The translations under genes and the position numbers were made by a program. The notes below the pieces were generated by a model. It ran no database searches and had not been told where the DNA came from. It saw only the letters and a program-made list of their open reading frames with translations. A stretch of DNA of 64,000 nucleotides from assembly GCA_949752745.1 (NCBI GenBank), contig OX457024.1:48736490-48800489 (forward strand). Direction: 5' to 3'. This stretch comes from Protula sp. h YS-2021. Its lineage: Eukaryota > Annelida > Polychaeta > Sabellida > Serpulidae. Positions within the stretch are counted from its first letter, which is position 1. The number at the start of each line of letters is the position of its first letter. Positions 12,601 through 21,290 of this stretch are shown here, piece by piece.

Positions 12601-15600
12601 TTGGCTTGCAAGGGTTATATGAATTTGTGCGTGCAAAATTCGTCCTTTTTTTTCTTCTTGACAGTTTTTCCGATTTCTGTGTCTTCTTGTTCTCTGACAC
12701 TATGGGCCCTACGACCATGAAGCTTAGGACTTATGAAGAGCTTGATCTGAACATGTGCATGTCACTTTTTATTTTCGTCTTTGATTTCATTTTCTTTGTT
12801 AAAACGCTATGTGAAAAGAGTATTTTTTGCAAGTAAATGCGTAGCATTTAACGACAGCACAGAATACACATTTGCTCAGTGAGCTTTGTGCGAGCTCTCA
12901 CTGCGTAAATAGATAACAGGGCGTATGCCTGATCAGTCAATAAAAATTTAAGTCAACAACAACCAAACACTACTCGGCTTATAAGACGTATTCAAGCTGT
13001 GTTGTTTGCTGTATATTATTCAAGAAATAACCCATTGAAGGAACTATTTTTGCGTTTTAATTTTTGTCAAGTGTTCAACATTTCGCTAGCGGAATGGGCT
13101 TCTAGTTTTATTATGAAAATGAAAACAAAGGCGAAAACAAAAGGCGAGGCGCGCAACTTGTAATCACGAGTGCTTCATGTGCAAAATTTGGGAGTCCTAG
13201 GGCCGGTATGATCAGTAGAGTAGTAAGACAAGGACCAGTGAAGAGAAAAAAAACGTCCGAGACATTGGCCCTATATAACTTCAACATGCTTTTTGCAGTT
13301 CTTTGACTTGCCAAGTGTTAAATAAGAATTCTGAAGTAAATAAGAAACAAGATATTTTGAAAGGCTATTCAGGAATAGACCATCGATAATACTAATGTCA
13401 GCTAACTCAATAATGTATCATTTTTCTTATAAGTTAAATAATGTCATTTCTGAACTTTTAGCGGAAGGAAATAAAAACGTTGGAAAACTGAATTTTAAAA
13501 GTTTTGAACTTTTAAAAATGTATTTGTATTTTCAATTTTGTTGTGATTTTCTATTCTAAGGCCAAAAAAAATAATGTTGTTTACAGATTTTGCAACATAA
13601 AATGGTGAATAATGAAGAATATTCGACTTTACGGAACTTCGATTTATTGGTGGTCTATTCTGGAATAACTTGCATAAAAACACGTGGTTTCTTAATTGCT
13701 TCAGATACGCGTTACGCGTGATTGCAAAGAGAAGTCACGCCATTGGTGAATATATTCATTCCAGTTGCAACTGAAGTTCACACCAACTGGAAATAACAAT
13801 GCTCTGTACAATACAACACTTGATGTCGATAGGTCTCGGTAGATAGCTCAATATTTGCATGAAAGTAGAATAATGAATAGATTATTTTCGCAAGGGCCGA
13901 AATGGCACACAAGGGCTGAAACGTCTTTTGCAAAGGCTGAAGTGTCCCAACCAAAGTGCTTGGGCCGAACTAGCGACGTGCCGAAATGACAAGGGGACGA
14001 AGTGTCTCTATACCGTTAGGATGGGGGAAGGGGGGGGGGGGTTGAGGCGGATCTGGAGTCCCTCTGCACACACTACTCACGTATTGAGTTTAAACCGAAA
14101 TTTCGGTGACCACGGTCGCCAACCGACAAAAATTCCTCGGTAACTGAAACCGAATTTCGTTATAACATTGCGAACCTTAAGATAAGTATGAACGAGCCGT
14201 GGAGGGCTTGTGCTGGTGGAAGAAATCTGGGGTTGTTCAATGGAAATTTGCCCAAAGTGTTAAATGTAACTATGTCACGCTTGTACCTTCAGATTGATTT
14301 TGTTACGGTGTATATTACTTTTGTTTTCACAGGAACGTTACAGGAATGACTGTTTTGTGGCGGTGCAACTGCTTCAGTGTAAACCTTCTAATTTTGTTGC
14401 TCACAAACTTAACACGGTGAGTCTTCTTTCACTTTCTCGAGTAAATATGTGCTGCAAGTTTTACCATGACCATAAGCAAACATGTCCCAGGGGTGCACAT
14501 AAGACCTTCGCATTTCGCCATGGCGAAGCTGAAATCCATTTGGCGAAGGTGAACAGATTCACCTTCGCCAATTTGACGAAGGTGAATTTTTTCATAATCA
14601 AGCTTCATGAAAAGTTAAACGCTTTAGATGAAAGCTACAAATCGGTCAGGACTGAGTAACTATCGAAGTAGCTCTATAAAGACATAAACTGGACAATATA
14701 GTTAAGAATATGTATAACTTAGATGCAATAAACAAATTAAGTTACAGTTTTAGTAAGAGGGTTAATTTGGCAAAGGTAAATTCGATTTGGCGAAGGAGAG
14801 CTGGACGTCCTTCGCCAAACTGGCAAAGGTAAAAAAATCCTTATGTGCACCCCTGATGTCCTACAAAACATGGCAGTCTGCATCAGCAAACACATCCAAC
14901 ACAAAGTGACCATGCCCATCAGCAAACGCATCCAACACAAAGTGACCATGCCCATCAGCAAACACATCCAACACAAAGTGACCATGCCCATCAGCAAACG
15001 CATCCAACACAAAGTGACCATGCCCATCAGCAAACACATTCAACACAAAGTGACCATGCCCATCAGCAAACGCATCCAACACAAAGTGACCATGCCCATC
15101 AGCAAATACATCCAACACAAAGTGACCATGCCCATCAGCAAACACATCAGACACAAAGTGACCATGCCCATCAGCAAACACATCAGACACAAAGTGACCA
15201 TCCCATCAGCAAACACACCCAACACAAAGTGACCATGCCCATCAGCAAAAACACATCAGACACAAAGTGACCAAGCCCATCAGCAAACACATCAGACACA
15301 AAGTGACCATCCCATCAGCAAACACACCCAACACAAAGTGACCATGCCCATCAGCAAACACATCAGACACAAAGTGACCATCCCATCAGCAAACACACCC
15401 AACACAAAGTGACCATGCCCATCAGCAAACACATTCAACACAAAGTGACCAAGCCCATCAGCAAACACGTTTTGGATCGGCTCCCCAAATTCTTTCAAAC
15501 TAAACAAAAGTAATAAATATCACAACCCTAGTTATGTTTTCCCCTCGTATGTAAAGGAGACAAGCGATATGGCTGTGAAAAAGCTATCAGTAAAATTAGT

Positions 15601-16481
15601 AAAAATTAGTATTCGCCTAGTCAAATGCAGGCGGTGTCGTTATGATTAAGTGGTGTGATTATATTTGCAGAAATTAATCTTATATTCAGTAAAAAAGAAA
15701 AATGGAAAATAGTTATTGGGTAATTATGAGTTTAGTTGGATAGACATTTGTTTTTGTTTCAAAAACAAGAAAGAAAATAGGTGTCGATTGAATGTGTGTG
15801 ATATAAGCCTGTACTCATGTCTTATGTGCGCTGGCTGCTTTAGTTTGCGCAGGAATCCGTCAAACGATCCTTTCCCGAGTCTGGCTTTTTTTGGCCCTTT
15901 TCAGCTTCCACTGGAGAGACCTTATGAAAATGTGAAAAAAAACATGACGTGTGTGATTGATTTGCTCTCTTGTTTGTTTTATTCAGCTTCCGTTGGACGT
16001 TCAGCAGCGAGTCAAAGTCCACCTCACTCGTGAAGAAATAATTAACATGGAAGATGCTCCAGTGTGTACCCAAAACCAGCAGAGGATGATTCGCGTCCCG
16101 ATGCCAACGTTCCCACCCACCGCTATGGTGTACTCAGTCAACAGGGACTCGGTTGACCCGACCTCGCAACAGTCCGACCTACCCAGGGTCAAGTCTTCCG
16201 AGTCGGTGCCCATGGACTTGATAGCCAAGGTGCTTTCTCCTGCTGAAACGAAGCGAAAACCTTCCAGGTATTACGTATGTAATCGCTGCAACCGTGAACT
16301 GACAAAGATGGACATGGCAACGCAAACCATTGCTGTGGGACTGGGTGAGAATAATGGCTACCCGCGTGCGGTGGTTGCCAACATGAGGACTAACCCACCA
16401 ACCATCGTCCCGCACTATCCCGGAGTACATGCTTCGAAATCCAGGCTAAATTCTTTTAGCAGTGACATCTCATCAGCTTAG
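3557..16481 (+). CDS. TJAP1/BEGAIN: TJAP1/BEGAIN-family coiled-coil protein (spliced, 7 exons proposed)
   Basis: Proposed CDS join: 3557-3619, 3994-4037, 5932-6096, 8078-8144, 11006-11113, 14333-14416, 15987-16481. It totals 1026 nt, or 341 residues plus stop, and every junction is GT-AG with matching phase. Residues 1-35 are Cys-rich. Residues about 37-140 form a coiled coil (EIEELRSKL, QKVNHDLEDKL, NSKVMDAKYTISDLE). Next comes the family block ERYRNDC..AVQLLQC..HKLNTLP.DVQQRV, and then a SVPMDLIAKVL motif. This order matches vertebrate TJAP1 (tight-junction and Golgi adaptor) and BEGAIN (postsynaptic, binds PSD-95 guanylate kinase), as known from the family. The single copy here may represent the ancestor of both. 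A role in membrane-associated scaffolding is inference. A C-x2-C pair (CNRCNREL) and a TQT motif lie near the C-terminus. The first two exons, and so the start, are the least certain. Confidence 0.8.
3994..4037 (+). CDS. TJAP1/BEGAIN: TJAP1/BEGAIN-like exon 2, Cys-rich (tentative)
   Basis: Acceptor TTTGGTAG precedes it and donor gtaagt follows at 4038. It encodes ECGCSCNSCAAYSN plus two bases. Those two bases join the single leading base of the next exon to give an Asn codon directly before LDLHHEIEELR. Five Cys or Cys-like zinc-ligand positions in 15 residues are notable. The phase fit supports the exon; homology does not, because I do not know a matching N-terminus. Confidence 0.45.
4370..4490 (+). 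repeat. Dispersed repeat, copy 1 (partner at 13690-13795)
   Basis: This stretch and 13690-13795 share an ordered set of strings: ATACGCGT, AATTGCA, ATTCCAATTGCAA, TGAAGT, ACTGGAAA and AACAACG/AACAATG. They lie in the same orientation within two introns of the same gene. Identity looks moderate, so both are old copies of one short element. The palindrome-like TTGCAATTG core suggests a small foldback MITE. Confidence 0.5.
4500..5930. other. Intron sequence, no further feature seen
   Basis: This part of the second intron of the TJAP1/BEGAIN-like gene holds no ORF with recognisable content and no clear repeat. Minus-strand ORFs at 4765-5070 and 5822-6046 look random, and the second is antisense to exon 3. 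Confidence 0.5.
5932..6096 (+). CDS. TJAP1/BEGAIN: TJAP1/BEGAIN-like exon 3, first coiled-coil segment
   Basis: The acceptor is GTGTCATAG and the donor gtgagc at 6097. It encodes a heptad-rich stretch beginning LDLHHEIEELRSKL and ending KMRDRYD plus two bases of an Arg codon completed by the next exon. It is strongly charged and helical, as expected for the N-terminal coiled coil of TJAP1/BEGAIN proteins. Confidence 0.8.
7200..7680. repeat. AACGTC-rich hairpin MITE
   Basis: Two arms of about 50 bp are inverted: 7441-7498 (GACGTTGCACAAAAGACGTT, then GGAAAGTGGT, ending GCGACCA) and 7582-7632 (the complement, with a few differences). The loop is about 90 bp. The flanks, 7234-7330 and 7635-7665, hold more GACGTC and AACGTC strings in inverted order. 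Such GACGTT-rich foldback MITEs are common in animal introns. I saw no clear target-site duplication. Confidence 0.65.
8078..8144 (+). CDS. TJAP1/BEGAIN: TJAP1/BEGAIN-like exon 4
   Basis: Acceptor CATTTCAG, donor gtatgt at 8145. It encodes LMDSYKKSQKVNHDLEDKLL and two more residues. The NxxLEDKL string is the family hallmark in the middle of the coiled coil (compare NQELEDKL in TJAP1 and BEGAIN). The 1-base lead and phase 0 end both fit. Confidence 0.85.
8395..8880. repeat. T-rich degenerate repeat (CCTTTTTTATACTTTTTT type)
   Basis: Two blocks (about 8395-8560 and 8805-8875) repeat the phrase cctttttt-atactttttt with variable spacing, separated by ordinary AT-rich DNA. The opposite strand would be purine-rich. 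It may be the eroded end arrays of an element, but both blocks point the same way. Confidence 0.5.
8895..10330 (-). repeat. Composite CRE-type repeat, reverse copy with two heads
   Basis: Read on the - strand, the element starts with a head module (CTAGAGCGGCCAGTGC at 10038, an earlier head near 10258), then a part with TTTCACAAAGTTT and ATGTATCTCATGTG (9950-9800). Subunits follow, containing TTGACAGAACCGTCC-like, TCGATC-CGA, TTCTCGAGATATC and GACGTCA strings, down to about 8895. The same order occurs on the + strand at 32126-33150 and 50752-51975. A 20-base C run breaks it near 9570. No protein is encoded. Confidence 0.75.
10580..10812 (+). repeat. Candidate SINE with poly-A tail
   Basis: A tRNA-like box B (GGTTCAAATAC, 10619-10629) lies in a non-coding stretch that ends in an A-rich tail (10778-10809). 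Box A is not clear. The tail, the box B and the lack of coding content suggest a tRNA-derived SINE, 5' truncated or degenerate. A separate box A-like string (TAGCTCAGTTAGTGCG) lies at 12355 with no box B. Confidence 0.4.
11006..11113 (+). CDS. TJAP1/BEGAIN: TJAP1/BEGAIN-like exon 5
   Basis: Acceptor TTTCAAAG, donor gtaagc at 11114; exactly 36 codons in phase 0-0. It carries the end of the coiled coil (EEERARQENEV, LNSKVMDAKYTISDLEQEC). The donor runs straight into an 18-base C tract, which may weaken the site or be a sequencing hazard. Confidence 0.85.
11114..13100. other. Intron 5 of the TJAP1/BEGAIN-like gene, low-complexity tracts
   Basis: Long C tracts occur at 11129-11146 and 11398-11411. 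Short CCCC-rich phrases recur at 12027-12083 and 12430-12465. A minus-strand ORF at 11624-11920 (98 residues, includes GGPIYDGPIPKLG) is unrecognised and has no splice or promoter support. Confidence 0.4.
13110..13275 (-). repeat. Dispersed repeat, reverse copy (partner at 44725-44900)
   Basis: Reverse-complementing this stretch gives the same ordered strings as 44725-44900: GGGCCAATGT-TCGGAC, a poly-T run, CTTC-CTGGTCC, TACTACTC, CATAC-GGCCCTA, CCAAATTT-GCACAT, TTTTGTTTTCGCCTTTGTTTT. The two copies are in introns of the two different host genes and in opposite orientation. The length, about 170 bp without coding capacity, suggests a SINE or MITE. Confidence 0.65.
13885..14015 (+). repeat. 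Solo GGGCCGAAA phrase array
   Basis: About seven degenerate units of the phrase GGGCCGAAAxGxC occupy this stretch. The phrase and orientation match the right terminal array of the transposon ending at 50163. I found no inverted partner in the flanking 5 kb, so this is either a solo end left by recombination or a broken element. Confidence 0.55.
14333..14416 (+). CDS. TJAP1/BEGAIN: TJAP1/BEGAIN-like exon 6, conserved core block
   Basis: Acceptor TTTTCACAG, donor gtgagt; 28 codons in phase 0-0. It encodes ERYRNDCFVAVQLLQCKPSN and then VAHKLNT. The YRxDCxxAxQLLxC string is the best diagnostic motif for TJAP1/BEGAIN proteins and is intact here. The intron that follows holds a TIR MITE and a 36-bp minisatellite. 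Confidence 0.88.
14488..14855. mobile_element. Non-autonomous DNA transposon (MITE), 368 bp, TIR and 6-bp direct repeat
   Basis: Perfect 16-bp terminal inverted repeats CAGGGGTGCACATAAG (14488-14503 and 14840-14855) are flanked by identical ATGTCC (14482-14487 and 14856-14861). Inside is a perfect 12-bp hairpin (14542-14553 and 14558-14569, GGCGAAGGTGAA) and several more GGCGAAGG strings. The CAGGGGTG start is typical of hAT elements, but those make 8-bp duplications. A 6-bp duplication points elsewhere (for example IS3EU-like). The element sits in an intron 67 bases after a donor. Confidence 0.85.
14870..15475. repeat. 36-bp minisatellite
   Basis: About 16 copies of a 36-bp unit (ACACAAAGTGACCATGCCCA followed by TCAGCAAACACATCCA) with single-base variants and occasional 1-2 base indels. 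Because 36 is a multiple of three, long ORFs appear on both strands (14843-15232 + and 14861-15190 -, among others); these are artefacts of the repeat. It directly follows the MITE, in the last intron of the TJAP1/BEGAIN-like gene. Confidence 0.95.
15640..15850 (-). repeat. Head module of the composite CRE-type repeat, reverse copy
   Basis: Reverse complement contains CAGCCAGCGCACATAAGACA, TTCAATCGACACCTATTTTC, a TTGTTTTTGAAACAAAAACA palindrome and CAAATGTCTATCCAACTAAA. These match the heads at 10140-10258, 32126-32260, 50752-50880, 56220-56360 and 57719-57840. No subunits follow on the expected side, so it is a truncated copy. Confidence 0.7.
15987..16481 (+). CDS. TJAP1/BEGAIN: TJAP1/BEGAIN-like last exon
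   Basis: Acceptor TTTTATTCAG; 164 codons and a TAG stop. It starts LPLDVQQRVKVHLTREE, the continuation of the core block, then has a Pro/Ser-rich linker, SVPMDLIAKVLS (conserved in BEGAIN as SVPT-VIAKVL), YVCNRCNREL (one C-x2-C), MATQT, and ends FSSDISSA. The TQT tripeptide resembles the anchor of LC8 dynein light-chain sites; that role is inference. The tail is short compared with the long BEGAIN C-terminus. Confidence 0.85.
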   Translation, partial: LPLDVQQRVKVHLTREEIINMEDAPVCTQNQQRMIRVPMPTFPPTAMVYSVNRDSVDPTSQQSDLPRVKSSESVPMDLIAKVLSPAETKRKPSRYYVCNRCNRELTKMDMATQTIAVGLGENNGYPRAVVANMRTNPPTIVPHYPGVHASKSRLNSFSSDISSA

Positions 16482-16493
16482 CACTTTATGTAA

Positions 16494-16499
16494 AATAAA
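16494..16499 (+). terminator. Polyadenylation signal AATAAA for the TJAP1/BEGAIN-like gene
   Basis: AATAAA lies 13 bases after the stop codon. This is unusually close, so the 3' UTR would be very short if it is the site used. Other AATAAA strings follow near 16787. Confidence 0.5.
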
Positions 16500-16919
16500 A
16501 TAATCGTTAGTAAAATTTTCAAACTAAAAAGAACAAAACAGAACTGGCCCTTTTGGAAGACTGACTATGTGAGTAAAAGTGAACTTTCGACCAAATGGTA
16601 TAATTACAAGACACGTTAATTCCGGGAAGAATAAGAAAAAAGAAGTTTTTAATGACAATATTTTTAACAGTCGAATCTTTGTTGTGCGCTTGCTAGTGTG
16701 CTGATAACATCCATCCTGCCACGCTGGGTCACGCCTTGGGTGAATATGAATTGTTGTGTCAAGCACAGATCTATCTGGCTGGGGGAAAATAAATAAATTT
16801 CAATTTTAACAATCCCCTGCCGCCAGTCGGTGAAAAGAATAATTTCATTAAATCGTAAGTCTAGTTTAAAAAATTGAGCACACGCTGAAGACTAGATTTA
16901 CTCCACTGTTTGTAGTGTC
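16500..16919. other. Intergenic, nothing recognised
   Basis: This is the 3' flank of the TJAP1/BEGAIN-like gene, without ORF support or repeats that I could identify. Confidence 0.5.
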
Positions 16920-18616
16920 GGAGTGTATTGACATTTAGCCGAGCCACATTTAGCCTAACGACATTAGCGGAAATTGGTTTCAACGATATTTAGGCGCAAT
17001 TTAAAAGTGGTTAGTGTAGTTGTTTGCAAAAAAAACAAAAACAGAACAAACAAACAAAACAAAACCAAAAGACGGCACATTTTATGTAGCTTACAGGCAA
17101 AGTGTCGAATCAGGCAGTTAACAAAGTTTGTAAGCCACATTGTAAACTGCCTAAAATTTTCAGCCATTTTGTAAGCAGCCTGGCGTTGATACTACAAAAT
17201 GACATTTACATTGTTGTGTTTATAGCTATAAATAACATATTCCGTGTGTACTTACTTTCTATAACAATGAAACAGGAGAGAAACTTTAATTTGATTTCAA
17301 TGTGATGTCTTAAAAGGTCGCTTGCGATTACTTCTCAATCGGAAAACAAAGGCTGGATCTATGCAGTTAACTTTAAGGAATAATAAATATGACGCCACGT
17401 TTTACTGTCAGAAAATAAACCCTGTACCCATTAATCGATTTTTAATTTTAAAAAGAATACTACTCAGTTGTTTTTAAAGACCTTAGCCCAAAATAAAACT
17501 GAGATAAGTGACTTAATTTCAAAATTCAAGCAGAACTCTATTAAAACAGGTTTACATCTTTGTTTATTCCCTCAAAAACATGTTTTTGTTTTTTGTGCAA
17601 AGTTCTCGAAAAGCAGAAAAAAAATCAGAAATTTAACAGAATTTAAAGCCGTCTCGATATAAAAGAGAAGTGCCAAAATATTCACAAGCAAAACTCGCTG
17701 TAATGCGCTGCGATTGGCGCCGAACAAATGAATTTTCAGACAGAAATTTTCAATTGCAAAGGAATGTATCGCAACCGCCCCATTACCACAATTTTGTTAC
17801 AGCAAAATATATATCTGTATGATGGTTTTCCCAATGCAACCTCGAGTCATAGATACCTGATTGCAATTCACATTTTTCATACATAACACTGTTGTCCAAA
17901 GTGTGAGGTTTCTGTCTCCAGAGCCTTAACATGTCATTATTATCGAGACTAAGAAAAAGAGTCGGTTGCTTGACTTTTATGATGAATAGTTAAAGCAAGT
18001 TAGCCTTTCTGTTAACAAATACAAAGGAAATACCATTTTAGGCAACCCGTCAAATTTAGTAGCTTTAAAACAACAGGCAGTTGAGTAAGTGGCTGAAAAT
18101 TTGCCTGTAACATATACAGTTAATCCGTTCTCAGGGGAAAGCTTATCTGGTAGATCCTATAATTCAGATGGTTTCGGGGACCTTGTTTTCTATGAATTCT
18201 TGATGCATTTAAGGAATTGCAATTCGATTTCAGTCTTAATTTAGCAGCCGAATGACACCATGCGAGGTTGCTGGGTTAACCCCTGAGCAGATCAGCGAAG
18301 TCGTTCTATTCAAGTGCTTAATTGGTTAATAGCTATGAAGACTACCTTAAGAGGCAGACAATCAGTTGGGTTCGGTAATAATTTTTCAGTGTTAAAAATT
18401 AATTTTTAAATAAATAAAATAAAAATAAATCAATCAAAAATGAAATTAAAATTAAATTAATAATTCACTGAACGTATGGACATGATTGCTGGCTTAATTG
18501 CTTAACCGATCATCGAAATTAACTGAAATTAATCACAAGTCTTGCCAAAAAAAAATCAAACAACTTGACCACAGCTACGAAGTTCGGCTAAAATGATACA
18601 GGGCTAAATGACACCC
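16920..18616. mobile_element. Foldback-like element with CATTTAGCC phrase ends (1.7 kb)
   Basis: The left end (16920-16975) reads GGAGTGTATTGACATTTAGC and repeats ACATTTAGCC with 1-3 base variations. The right end (18577-18616), complemented, reads GGGTGTCATTTAGCC and repeats CATTTTAGCCGAA. The ends are inverted and both start with GG. The interior is AT-rich (for example 18400-18470, AATTAAAATTAAATT) and codes for nothing recognisable. I saw no convincing target-site duplication, so the boundaries are approximate. Confidence 0.55.
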
Positions 18617-18619
18617 GGG

Positions 18620-19880
18620 GTCAAGCTTGGGATACCTGTACAATAAAGCATTGTCGACTAGCAAGCGATTTATTGTTTGCCACGACCAGCAACACGCAAA
18701 CGGTGTTTAGAATACTAGTGTGTATTAAAATAAAACCACTTGGTGAAATATATTTTAACGGATTTGTCTACTAACAATGGTCTCGACCTTATTCCACAGT
18801 CAACTCAAAGTTTGAACGCTCGCTCAGTCAGGAGGTATGATCTGTTGTAATTTGGTGGACAAGAAAGTCCTCATACCCTGCAAAAAAAAAAAAAAAAAAA
18901 AAAAAAAGCCCAGAAAAAAGTGGAGAAAGGGCCCCCCCCCTAGTTTTTTTCCCTACCCGGAAAAAATCCCCCGTTGCGTATATACATACAATCTATGCAG
19001 AGATTTCCAACAACCCTCTCTAATTTCTAATTTTAGCAATTATTTAACATGTGTTATAAACACGGCAAAATACTAAAATGTAGTGTGTTGTTTAATAGAG
19101 AACTTTCGTTGAAGAAATTGCCATCCACTGCTTTCCGCACATTTGATAGATTATGTATGGAATATTTCGTGTAATGACTGATTACACTTCTTGACTGTAA
19201 CGTATATCGCACTTTCGATCGTCAGGAAAAAGTGTGGAAAATTCATTTTGTAAATTGTATGACAACCCTGAATTAATAAACTGACATTTTTTTCAGCTTA
19301 TATGGGAAAATATGTTAATAAGTAAAACCGATAGGAAAGGGAGAACTAGAATTGGTGACTTGAGTAACATAAAGAAAACTTGCCAGAACTGTACTAAAAC
19401 CTAGAAAAACATGTATTAGTGGTTTGTAGCGTAAAAGGGTGTGTCATAATCATGTAGCAAAGTGCTGAAACTGTTAGGAAATGTATGCAACTGTAGAAGA
19501 TGTGCCGGAATATAAATGTCGGACTTTTTTATCGTTTTGTTGTGTGGTAAATACCCGTGTGTGAATTGTACATTTATGTTGTGTATTGTAGTTTCAATCA
19601 TGTTCTGAACAGTTTCGACTTTTCCGATGTCTCAAAGTGAAAACAAGAAACGGAATAAAATGAAACACTGCACGATCTAGGCAGTTGATTTGCTGTTTTA
19701 CTGCACCCCCCCCCCCCCGCCCTCCAACTGGCCCGCGAGGGAACGTGATTTTTTTACTGTATAGCAGCCGAATATGTGACACTGGACTAGTTACATGAAT
19801 GGGAAGGGGGGAAGGTGGGGAGGGAGGCATCAGTCGCTCGTCTCTACTTATGTATACTTTTATATAAAATGCTTTTTTAG
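18620..19880. other. Intergenic, poly-A and poly-C tracts only
   Basis: It contains a 26-base A run (18882-18907), a C run (18932-18940) and another C run (19707-19718). No gene or clear repeat was seen; short ORFs here are low-complexity. Confidence 0.45.
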
Positions 19881-19883
19881 CCA

Positions 19884-20723
19884 AGCTTACGTTACACGTA
19901 AGCTGGGGTATTCCTATCGGTCTGCGGATGGCGTCCGTTAGTTAGTTTGTTAGTTAGTTAGTTCGCTGTAAACTTTGTTTCAAAATGCATCTCCTCCTAC
20001 AATTTTGATTCGATGTCATTTATTTTTGGTGTGAGGCATCCCTAAGGGGTCGTGCATACGGCTTGTGCTTTTCTAGTCGATCGGTTGATTTTTGAATTTT
20101 TGGCGAATTTTTAAAGAAAAAAATTAAAAATGTATCTCCTCCTACATTTTTGACCCGATGTCATTTATTTTTGGTATGAGGCACCCCTAAAGGGTCGTGC
20201 ATACGGCTTGTGCTTTTTTAGTCGATTGGACAATTTTTGTATTTTTGGAGATTTTTTTAAGCAAAAATTTTGAAAAAAATGCATCTACTCCCACAATTTT
20301 GATTCGATGTCATTTATTTTTGGTGTGAGGTTTTTTCTAAGCGGTCGTGCATACGGCTTGTGCTTTTTTAGTCGATCGGGTAATTTTTGAATTTTCGGGG
20401 ATTTTTTAAAGAAATTTTAAAATGTATCGCCTCTGACATTTTTGACCCGATGTCATTTATTTTTGGTATGAGGCACCCCTAAAGGGTCGTGCATACGGCT
20501 TATACTTTCTTAGTTTTATTTTTGGGTAATTTTTTAAGCAAAAATTTCGAAAATAATTCAAAATGCATCTACCCCTACAATTTTGATTCGATGTCATTTA
20601 TTTTTGGTGTGAGTGCAAACGGCTAGTGCTTTTTAGTCGATCGGGCCATTTTTGTATTTTTAGGGAGTTTTTGAAGAAAAAAACTTCAAAATGCATTTCC
20701 CCCTACAGTATTTTTTTTTTTTT

Positions 20724-20755
<32 letters not shown>

Positions 20756-21290
20756 TGGTTTGAGGCATCCCTACGGGGCTGAGAATACGACTTGCGCTTT
20801 TTAGTCGATCCGACAATTTCTGTATTTTTTTGGGGAATTTTTGAAGAAAAACTTCAAAATGCATTTCCTCCTACAGTTTTTATCCGATTTCATTTATTTT
20901 TGCTATGAGGCATCCTTAGGTAGGTCTCGCATACGGCTTGTGCTATTTGACTGGACTTGGGAATTTTTGATTTCGGGGGGAATTTTTGATGAAAATACCT
21001 CAAAATGCATTTTCTCCTGCATGTTTGATCAAACATCAATTATTTTGCCGCTGAGGCATGCTTAGGGTGTCGTGAATATGGCCTGTCTTTTTCAGTCGAT
21101 GAGAGAATTTTTGAAGAAAAAAATTCAAAATGCATTTCCTCCTACAGTTTTTATCAGATTTCATTTATTTTCGATATGAGCCGTCTCTAGGGGGTCATGC
21201 ATACGGCTTGTGCTTTTTGAGTGAACTGGAAAACTTTTGAATTTTGTTCGGAATTTTTGAAAAACAAAATTAAATGAATCTCCTCCTACA
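19884..21290 (+). repeat. Hairpin-headed tandem array, about 142-bp units
   Basis: A perfect palindrome (AGCTTACG-TTACA-CGTAAGCT, 19884-19904) is followed by a GTTAGTTAGTTTGTTAG run and then ten degenerate units, each opening AAATGCATCTCCTCCTACA. Unit starts are near 19984, 20127, 20275, 20417, 20559, 20686, 20856, 21000, 21125 and 21268. Other unit landmarks are GATGTCATTTATTTTTGGT and CGTGCATACGGCTTGTGCTT. A poly-T run interrupts it at 20710-20755. The last unit is cut by the 51-bp minisatellite. A further unit lies at 23543-23600 beyond it. Confidence 0.85.

Noticed and set aside
14843..15232. Long repetitive ORFs on both strands of the 36-bp minisatellite
   Set aside because: The unit length is a multiple of three, so open frames are automatic; no start context, splice sites or family support.
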